This document shows positions 8,611 through 14,729 of a stretch of 64,000 nt of DNA, in pieces. Under the pieces are notes generated by a model. It saw only the letters and a program-made list of their open reading frames with translations, did not search any database and was not told where the DNA came from. Both the position numbers and the translations under genes were made by a program. Origin of the DNA: Haloechinothrix sp033042135 (GTDB lineage Bacteria > Actinomycetota > Actinomycetes > Mycobacteriales > Pseudonocardiaceae); contig NZ_WBXM01000004.1 of the NCBI RefSeq assembly GCF_033042135.1, positions 1 through 64,000 on the forward strand, written 5' to 3'. Each line of letters starts with the position of its first letter. The first letter of the stretch is position 1.

Positions 8611-8653
8611 GGGGACCTCCTGCGGGTGATGGCGACAAGCGCCGGTGGTCGTG

Positions 8654-8692
8654 AACTAGTGCTAGTTAAGCATGTACTGTGAACGTCGTCAA
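8654..8692 (-). promoter_or_regulatory. Promoter with overlapping palindromic operator for the DGQHR gene
   Basis: On the minus strand TTGACG (8687-8692) is 18 bp from TAACTA (8663-8668). The palindrome AACTAG-TG-CTAGTT (8654-8667) covers the -10 element. The region is strikingly AT-rich for its surroundings. An operator over the -10 would give repression, fitting a DndB-like autoregulator or an upstream regulator now lost. Confidence 0.5.
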
Positions 8693-8783
8693 CATATTAT
8701 CCATGGGTCGACAAGTTCACGCGAACGAGACGCGAGTGTGTGAGCACGATTCGGTGCGATTCACCGTCCTGGCGGTTCAGGTT

Positions 8784-8832
8784 GGCCCTCCCAGGTCTCA
8801 CGCGGGTGGCTCGCGTGCGACCTGGGAGGGCC
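8784..8832. terminator. Long perfect hairpin (terminator or extragenic palindrome)
   Basis: GGCCCTCCCAGGTC (8784-8797) pairs perfectly with 8819-8832. After one mismatch a second stem, CACGCG with CGCGTG, closes a 7-base loop. No T-run follows on either strand. It lies between the DGQHR promoter and the decayed GNAT gene and may be an orphan bidirectional terminator or a dispersed palindromic element. Confidence 0.6.
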
Positions 8833-8983
8833 GAGTGTCGCGGAAATCGAAGCCTGGCGATGGGTCCGCAAGGCCGGGGTGTCACGGGCGGACTTGCGGA
8901 GTCGGATCGCTGCGGCCCGGTAGCGTGCTTCGTAGACTTCGCCCCTGGACGTCGGTGGCTGGTGGGAGGTGTCGCAGCCAGCG

Positions 8984-9175
8984 TCACCGCGTGAGCTGGT
9001 AGGAGTGCAGCCGGTCGACCTCGACGAACCCGGCCTGATCGTACAGGCGGTTCGCGGCAGTGCGATCGCGATCGCCACCAGGCTCGTCATCATCAACGAA
9101 CAACCAGGCGGCAGGGTAGTACACGGCGTGGGTTCGTGCGATGTACCGGAGTTGGCCCACCACAGTGCTTGCTGC
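8984..9175 (-). pseudogene. 3' remnant of a GNAT acetyltransferase gene
   Basis: Reading the minus strand in the frame ending at the TGA of 8984-8986 gives ANRLYDQAGFVEVDRLHSY, the typical C-terminal end of a GNAT fold (the aromatic-x-x-x-GF strand). The frame closes at a stop near 9194 with no start of sensible length, and the acetyl-CoA-binding part is gone. It is a truncated fossil. I infer GNAT from this short motif only. Confidence 0.5.
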
Positions 9176-9219
9176 CCCGGAGCTGGTGGACGAATCGGGT
9201 CAGCTGTGGGATAGCGGAT

Positions 9220-9405
9220 TCTAGGAAAGTCGCCCGGCGGTTGCTGACGGCAGGTGTGCGCTGTTTCGCGTCGCGCGGCTTCCACGTAACAACCACCGGG
9301 CATAGCACCTCGGCGGCTGGCCTGTCGCTTGCCGCGCTGGACGTGCACTTCGGCTCGAAAGAAGAAGTCCTCTTCGAGATCTCCCAGTATGTGCGGGACC
9401 GCCGC
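9220..9405 (+). pseudogene. Remnant of a TetR-family regulator (N-terminal DNA-binding part)
   Basis: The frame reads LLTAGVRCFASRGFHVTTT and then AAGLSLAALDVHFGSKEEV, a clear match to the TetR helix-turn-helix pattern, with substitutions at normally conserved positions (for example LDVHF where LYVHF or LYYHF is usual). The ligand-binding domain is absent: coding character is lost after about 9405, and the next gene starts at 9492. It is a decayed gene fragment. Confidence 0.6.
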
Positions 9406-9491
9406 CATTCGGCGTGCGATATGGCCAGCACTCTCTGTGCGATAGTGCCAGTGTACGATGTGCGAAACTGCCAGTAACATGGAGAGGTAAT

Positions 9492-10754
9492 GTGAGTACG
9501 CAGAGCTACTATACGCGGTTGGTAGATCCGTACCTCGCCGAGATTCGCCGCACGTTCCCAGCGGTGTTGCTCACCGGAGCCCGGGCGACGGGCAAGACGA
9601 CGACGGCTCGTCAGCACGTCGAGACGGTAATTAGGCTCGATCGGTACGAGGAAGCGGGAGCCTTTCAGGCCGCACCGGATCGGGCCCTCGCCACCATGCG
9701 CGGCAGCGTCCTGCTGGACGAATGGCAGGAGGTTCCTGAGGTATTGGGCGCAGTCAAGAGGGCCGTCGATGAGGGCGCGGAGCCTGGCCGGTTCCTGCTC
9801 GCTGGCAGCGTGAGAGCGCCCATGAAGACAACCATGTGGCCGGGCACCGGTCGGCTCATTCAAGTGTCCATGTATCCCATGACCACCGCTGAGCTGAAGC
9901 CGGACGGTGTGGGTACCGCAGGCAAGGTGCTCGATCTGCTCAGCACAGGGCGAGCGGGGGAGCTGTTGCCGCCTGCCGACCCACCTGATCTGGTCGGCTA
10001 TCTGGAACTGGCAGTTGCAGGCGGATACCCGGAAGTCGTCCGCGCGCCGGGTCGTGCGCGTACGTTATGGCTGACGAGCTACCTCGAACAGGTCTTCACC
10101 CGTGACACGGCGGCGCTCGGTGAGCACCCCGACTCCGGGCGGTTGCGCCGTTTCGTCGAGGTCTTGGCGGCGAACACGGCCGGATTGATAGCTGACACCG
10201 ATCTGGCTCGGTTAGCTGGCCTGAATGTCAAGACGGTCAAGCACTATCAGCACCTGCTCGTTGAGCTGGGGTTGCTCGACTCAGTGCCAGCCTGGTTCGC
10301 GAATCGCAATACACGATTCGCGAAAGGGCACAAGTATTACTTCATTGATCCCGGTCTCGCTGCCGCACTGATCGGCGTCGACGTGGTCGCGCTTCTCAGG
10401 GACACGGACATGATGGGACGCATGCTGGACACTTTCGTCGCGGCCCAGATCCGGCCGCTGCTCGAGTTGCGTGAGGACGGAGCTCGCCTTCATCACCTCC
10501 GCATGCGGGACGGGCGTCATGAAGTTGACCAGATCGTTGAGTTTCGCAATGGGCGGCTCCTTGCCATCGAGGTCAAGGCATCGGCGGGGCCGTCAACGAC
10601 CGATGCGCGCCATTTGGCCTGGATGCGCGACCAGTTCGGTGAGCACTTCGTTGGCGGAATCGTGTTCCATACCGGTAAGTGGGTCTATCCGCTAGGCGAG
10701 CGGATCACAGCGGTACCCATCGCCGCCCTGTGGGATCAGCGGTGGGATGGATGA
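9492..10754 (+). CDS. AAA ATPase with DUF4143 domain
   Basis: A 420-residue protein. GGAGAGG (9481-9487) sets the start at GTG 9492. Walker A GARATGKT is at residues 29-36 and Walker B VLLDEWQE at 73-80. A winged-helix segment (IADTDLARLAGLNVKTVKHY) and the C-terminal DUF4143 part with VDQIVEFRNGRLLAIEVKAS, a PD-(D/E)XK-like strand set, follow. Length and order match the widespread AAA_14/DUF4143 family, whose cellular role is unknown and which is often mobile. It stands alone between decayed genes, so it is probably a laterally acquired single-gene insertion. Confidence 0.85.
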   Translation: MSTQSYYTRLVDPYLAEIRRTFPAVLLTGARATGKTTTARQHVETVIRLDRYEEAGAFQAAPDRALATMRGSVLLDEWQEVPEVLGAVKRAVDEGAEPGRFLLAGSVRAPMKTTMWPGTGRLIQVSMYPMTTAELKPDGVGTAGKVLDLLSTGRAGELLPPADPPDLVGYLELAVAGGYPEVVRAPGRARTLWLTSYLEQVFTRDTAALGEHPDSGRLRRFVEVLAANTAGLIADTDLARLAGLNVKTVKHYQHLLVELGLLDSVPAWFANRNTRFAKGHKYYFIDPGLAAALIGVDVVALLRDTDMMGRMLDTFVAAQIRPLLELREDGARLHHLRMRDGRHEVDQIVEFRNGRLLAIEVKASAGPSTTDARHLAWMRDQFGEHFVGGIVFHTGKWVYPLGERITAVPIAALWDQRWDG

Positions 10755-11053
10755 TCCCATCGCGAGTGGACTGCGTTCCTGTCCGCGAGGGGTGACGAAC
10801 AACCGTACCGCGTCGACGGATGGGTGGCGGCACAGCCGGGTACGCTGACGCAGTTGACTGGGGCGGCGACCACACGCAAGCTGTCGTGTAGGGCGACCGT
10901 ACTTTTCCGCCGTAGCTCGGCGACAACGGTCTGTGTCGTCACGTTGGACCACGGCACTTCGCCAGGTCCCTGCGCGAGCTCACCGAGGACATCGAGGCGA
11001 TCGGCGAGTATCGCGTGCCACAACGGCGATGTGTCCCAGACCAGCGTTGTCAT
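10736..11053 (-). pseudogene. Truncated PIN-domain (VapC-like) toxin gene
   Basis: ATG 11053 opens a frame whose first 50 residues read as a PIN domain (LVWDTSPLWHAILADRLDVL, then VTTQTVVAEL), including the first catalytic Asp. Coding character ends after about 70 residues. The remaining acidic residues of the PIN active site are absent and the tail is shadow-like, running into the convergent ATPase gene. The toxin has therefore lost its C-terminal half. Its start overlaps the 3' end of the antitoxin-like gene. Confidence 0.55.
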
Positions 11054-11264
11054 GGGGCTGCGTCCAGCGACTCTCGTAGGTCGTCAGCAGCAGCTCGCCG
11101 GTGGCTTCGGTGACGACCTGGGTGAGCGCGTGAGCCGCGGCCTGCGCTGGGCAGTCGAGGTCGCCGAAGATTTCCGCCGACTCCGCACCGCCCTTACCCG
11201 CAATCTGCGCCCCGCCCTTTACCTTCGCAGAGATTCCACTAGTTCGCCGCGATTCACTCGCCAC
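10980..11264 (-). CDS. Antitoxin-like small protein preceding the broken PIN gene
   Basis: GTG 11264 begins a 94-residue frame that overlaps the end of the upstream nuclease gene by 11 bases. The conserved-looking part is ISAKVKGGAQIAGKGGAES followed by an AAAHALTQVVTEATGELLL segment. The arrangement (small gene overlapping a PIN-domain gene) is that of a type II toxin-antitoxin pair, so it is probably the partner of the truncated toxin. The last 20 or so residues read through the toxin start and may be a frameshifted extension. I do not recognise the antitoxin family. Confidence 0.45.
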   Translation of the reverse strand: MASESRRTSGISAKVKGGAQIAGKGGAESAEIFGDLDCPAQAAAHALTQVVTEATGELLLTTYESRWTQPHDNAGLGHIAVVARDTRRSPRCPR

Positions 11265-12330
11265 TCTGGACAGGCCTTACCAACGCCGCGAACGGTTGGA
11301 GAACGTCGGTGACGAACCGTTCGAACTGGGAGAGCGCTTCCTGCGCGGTAATCCGGGGATAGTGCGGGGCCAGCTCACGACCGGCCAGTTCCTGCAGCGT
11401 CACATGTATCCGGTCCGCGTCGTGGTCATTGCCCTGCGCGCGTAGCCGCTTGATGTCCAGCTCCGCGGCACCGTCGGCGGGGTAGACCAGCACTACCGGG
11501 ACATTGTCGGCTCGCAGGATCTTGCGCGCGGCGCCCGTGGTGGTGTCGCGATATCCCTGCTGTTGCGCCCAGTCGAGGATGCGTTGATCAAGCTCGCGAA
11601 CCGCGCCAGGGGACTCCGCGAGCAACTCGGTGAAGGGCTTGCGCGGGTGCTGGCCCTTCGCCTGCTGAGCAGTCGCTGTCATGCCTACGACCTGGGGAAC
11701 GAGGGCGCGATGCCCGTGCCCCTCGTACTGCCGGATCTCGATGCCGACGACCTCTGCCAGGGACAACTGCTCATTCAGGAACTCGATCACGGTGCGCAGT
11801 TCCTGCGGGAGCTGATCAGCGACGAACACCATCCGCACCCACCCGGAGCGCAGGTTGCTGGCCACACGCTCCCAGTATTCGTCGGCCGCATCATCCACGC
11901 CAGTCAGCCCGTCGACGGCGTGATCTGCCTCGGCCGCGGAACCAAGACGCTTGGCCAGGCGCATGCGTAGCTCCTCGGCAGGCCAGTAGCGCAGGCCGTT
12001 GGCCGCGTAGTCGAGCATCTGGCCGACAACCTCCCGCCTGATGCGCGTATCCGTGGACCGCTTCACCTCGACGAATGTGGGGATCGCGTCTTGATCCAGG
12101 AACAGGTGGTCGATTGCCCAATGCGCGCCGCCGCCCTCGACCGCGGGCACGCCGGCCTCACGGGTGACCAGGAGCCACCGCCTGGGATCGGCGGGGTTGA
12201 TTCTAGCGCCGGCCAGCAGGTCGGGACACCGGGCGAGTAGGTCCTGCAGTGCGTCTTCGTCCGGGTACGGCTGTGCGGACAGGGGCACGAGGCGATCGTT
12301 CTCGATGAGGAAGATGTCGTCGGCGGACAC
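11254..12330 (-). CDS. PD-(D/E)XK nuclease-like protein
   Basis: A 358-residue protein. AGGAGG before GTG 12330 fixes the start; an upstream in-frame TTG at 12375 is rejected. The N-terminal half contains the nuclease core: an acidic IDHLFLDQDA strand, then PTFVEVKRSTDTR with the E-x-K pair, followed by a RREVVGQMLDYAANG helix. This is the pattern of NucS/DUF91-like PD-(D/E)XK folds. The C-terminal half has no obvious domain. It could be a solitary nuclease or a DNA-end sensor. Its antisense neighbours (kinase-TPR, EVE-like) and the methylases nearby fit a defence context. The 3' end overlaps the antitoxin-like gene. Confidence 0.75.
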   Translation of the reverse strand: MSADDIFLIENDRLVPLSAQPYPDEDALQDLLARCPDLLAGARINPADPRRWLLVTREAGVPAVEGGGAHWAIDHLFLDQDAIPTFVEVKRSTDTRIRREVVGQMLDYAANGLRYWPAEELRMRLAKRLGSAAEADHAVDGLTGVDDAADEYWERVASNLRSGWVRMVFVADQLPQELRTVIEFLNEQLSLAEVVGIEIRQYEGHGHRALVPQVVGMTATAQQAKGQHPRKPFTELLAESPGAVRELDQRILDWAQQQGYRDTTTGAARKILRADNVPVVLVYPADGAAELDIKRLRAQGNDHDADRIHVTLQELAGRELAPHYPRITAQEALSQFERFVTDVLQPFAALVRPVQSGE

Positions 12331-12466
12331 GGTGCACGACCTCCTAGCCTCGGGTCGTTGTCCTGGGAGTAGCAACGGTAGCGCCGCCGGCTACTGGAAC
12401 GCATTGCTTGGGCTCACCCGGAGATTGACCCTGTTCGTCGCTCCTGCCGAGGGGATCACCGTCAGC

Positions 12467-14047
12467 TCACCCGGCTGTCCCGGGGCGGTCCGACAGCAGG
12501 TCCCGGATCTGCGCGACGACCGGGTGGGACTCGCCCCGGTCAGCGACGAGCTCGTCGAGCAGCCCTTGGAGCGTGGCCCGCCCGGCTTCGGTATGCCCGG
12601 CCGCGAGCTGCAGGGTGCCGATCTGCTTGCGCACGTCCACGGTGCGGGAGCTGCGAGCGCCGAAGATGCGCTGCTGATCCTCCAGCACGTGGTGCAGCAC
12701 ATCGAGCGCGAGTTCGAACTCGCCGAGCTTGGCGTGGCATTCCGCGTAGCGACGGCGGCACTCGAACACCAGGACGGAGTCGGCGCCGTAGCGCTGGGCG
12801 ACCGGGTCGACGAGGTCGCGGTACATCGGTGCCGCAGACCGGTAGTCCCCGCCGTCGAAGAGGATGTTCGCCCACTCCAACCTCGCGTTGATCAGGTCCT
12901 CGTCGTGGGGGTCGATGACGCCGCTCGCGGCTTCCACCATGCCAGCCAGTACTTCGGCGGCCTGCGAGAAGCGCGCCTTGTGTGCCAGCCCGTTCGCTTC
13001 ACTGCGTGCCTGCACCAGGTCCGCCTGTGACACCGCCCGTGTCGCGTGATTCGCCGCTCGTGTGGCGTCGGGCTGGGCGGGTTCGGGCGTGGCGGAGCGC
13101 TCTTGTGACTGGGCCCCGGGTGCTGACGTGAAGGCGCGGCTGAGCACCGTGGCGTACATGCGGACCGGGTCGGGCACCACCGGCGGCTGGGGTGCTCCGG
13201 GTAGCGGGTCCAGATCGCGCACGAACGGCAGCAGCCGATCGTAGACTTCCTGGGCGGTGGCGGGCCGGTCCGCTTGATTCTTGCGCAACATGTCGGCAAG
13301 CAGCGCGTCCAGCTCCGGCGGCACGGTTCCCCGCACGGACCTCACCGACCGGGGCTCGGCGTCGGCCTGTTGGCTCATCACCGAGTACGACGTCGTGCCC
13401 GTGAAGAGCTTCTCGCCGGTGAGCATGTGGAACAGCGTGCAGCCCAGCGCGTACAGGTCGGATTGGGGAGCGCTGACCGCCGCGCGCACCTGCTCGGGCG
13501 CCATGTATTCGGGCGTGCCGATGTTCTGGCCGCTGCGGGTGATCGCCGACATGTCGGCGATGTCCAGCGCGACGGCCAGCCCGAAGTCGAGAACCTTGAC
13601 GGTGCCGTCCGGTTCCACCATGAGGTTGCTGGGTTTGATGTCCCGATGCAACAGCGACTTCTCGTGCGCAACCGACAGCACCGAGCAGGTTTGGGCGGCG
13701 ATCGCGGCGGCCCATCCGATGGGCAGCTGCCCGTGCTGGTCGATGAGGTCGCCGACAGTGAGACCGTGCACGAGCTGCATCACCAGGTACGGCTGATCAC
13801 CTTCAGCGCCCACGTCGAAGATCGACGGCACACCGGGGTGCTGCAGGCGCGCGGTGATCCGGGATTCTCGCTCGAAGCGCTTGAGCATGTCCTGGCTGTC
13901 TGCACCAGGGGGGACGCGGACGAACTTGACGGCGATTTCGCGGTCGAGCCGGATGTCCCGGCCTCGCCATACCTCGCCCATCCCGCCCCGGGCGATGGGG
14001 CTGGGGTGGAGCTCGTAGCGCCCGTTGATCACTCTGCGCTCGGCCAC
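12467..14047 (-). CDS. Serine/threonine protein kinase with C-terminal TPR-like region
   Basis: A 526-residue protein from GTG 14047, with a GGGAGG ribosome-binding site. All kinase landmarks are intact: glycine loop ARGGMGEV (19-26), Lys41 in AVKFV, HRDIKPSN (134-141), DFG at 154-156, and the APEQ box (183-186). About 190 C-terminal residues are helical and repeat-like (LEWANILFDGGDYRSAAPMY region, then CHAKLGEFELALDVLHHVLE), matching tetratricopeptide or anticodon-like repeats. There is no membrane helix, so it is a soluble Hanks-type kinase. Kinases with TPR tails occur both in general signalling and in defence loci. It is antisense to the SNF2/methylase block. Confidence 0.9.
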   Translation of the reverse strand: MAERRVINGRYELHPSPIARGGMGEVWRGRDIRLDREIAVKFVRVPPGADSQDMLKRFERESRITARLQHPGVPSIFDVGAEGDQPYLVMQLVHGLTVGDLIDQHGQLPIGWAAAIAAQTCSVLSVAHEKSLLHRDIKPSNLMVEPDGTVKVLDFGLAVALDIADMSAITRSGQNIGTPEYMAPEQVRAAVSAPQSDLYALGCTLFHMLTGEKLFTGTTSYSVMSQQADAEPRSVRSVRGTVPPELDALLADMLRKNQADRPATAQEVYDRLLPFVRDLDPLPGAPQPPVVPDPVRMYATVLSRAFTSAPGAQSQERSATPEPAQPDATRAANHATRAVSQADLVQARSEANGLAHKARFSQAAEVLAGMVEAASGVIDPHDEDLINARLEWANILFDGGDYRSAAPMYRDLVDPVAQRYGADSVLVFECRRRYAECHAKLGEFELALDVLHHVLEDQQRIFGARSSRTVDVRKQIGTLQLAAGHTEAGRATLQGLLDELVADRGESHPVVAQIRDLLSDRPGTAG

Positions 14048-14097
14048 ACAACCTCCCGCTCGCGCTGCCCGTCGATGTGCCCGGACCCGGGTCGAGC

Positions 14098-14649
14098 CTA
14101 TCCCGTGGGCGGTGCGGTGGCGTCCCGCGAATCACTCCCCTCCGCCTGCGCCGGAACCCACCACCGCGCGTAGTCGTCCAGCACCTCCGCCAGCGGGTGC
14201 AGCGTGTGCCGCTCCAGCTGGTCGCGAAGGTAGCTAGCGTCGCGCTCGGTCACCGCCACCAATGGCTTGCGCAGCCGAATGCTCCAGCTGTCCTCCATCC
14301 CGGTGAAACTGGCGAGCTCACCGACCAGCGGCCCCAGCTCCACCCCCTCGGGCCACGTGGTGGCGGTGGCGAACTCCACGTCACAGCCCACGGTGAAGCG
14401 TTTGCCGCCGAACTCGACCGGTTCGTCCAGCTCCGCCACCGCCGAGCGGGCGGTACCAGCCGCGATAATCCGGCCCCGGTCCCGCGTGGGGTTCTTGAAG
14501 CAGCCCCGCGTGGTGTAGAGGAAAAGCGTGTCGCCCGGCGTGAGCGCACGCACCTCGGCGCGCCGCATGTCAGGGAACGCCATGCGCTGCTCGGTCAGCA
14601 CCCAGCCGAGGGCTTCCCGGTCACCGATAACAAGCAGGTAGTGCGCCAC
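14098..14649 (-). CDS. EVE/PUA-like domain protein
   Basis: A 183-residue protein starting at GTG 14649 (weak GGTGGGG upstream). The first 130 residues read like an EVE or PUA-related fold: an MAHYLLVIGDREALGWVL opening strand, a turn with VRALTPGDTLFLYTTRGCF, and an IIAAGTARSAVAELDEPVEF segment. EVE domains read modified bases and are often attached to, or neighbours of, restriction and defence proteins. The gene lies head-to-head with the SNF2 helicase (80 bp apart) and could sense modified invading DNA, an inference from family behaviour. A YTH-like RNA-binding role is an alternative. Confidence 0.65.
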   Translation of the reverse strand: MAHYLLVIGDREALGWVLTEQRMAFPDMRRAEVRALTPGDTLFLYTTRGCFKNPTRDRGRIIAAGTARSAVAELDEPVEFGGKRFTVGCDVEFATATTWPEGVELGPLVGELASFTGMEDSWSIRLRKPLVAVTERDASYLRDQLERHTLHPLAEVLDDYARWWVPAQAEGSDSRDATAPPTG

Positions 14650-14729
14650 GACCCCACCCTACGACGGCACGGTCGCTGTGCGCGGTAGTCGGATCACGAT
14701 TCGGGCATGGCCCTCGATAGGGGACTGGC

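Noticed and set aside
7331..8638. Upstream extension of the sigma factor frame through the DGQHR gene
   Set aside because: The region is the DGQHR gene in another frame; only the part from 7330 (or 7387) down has sigma motifs.
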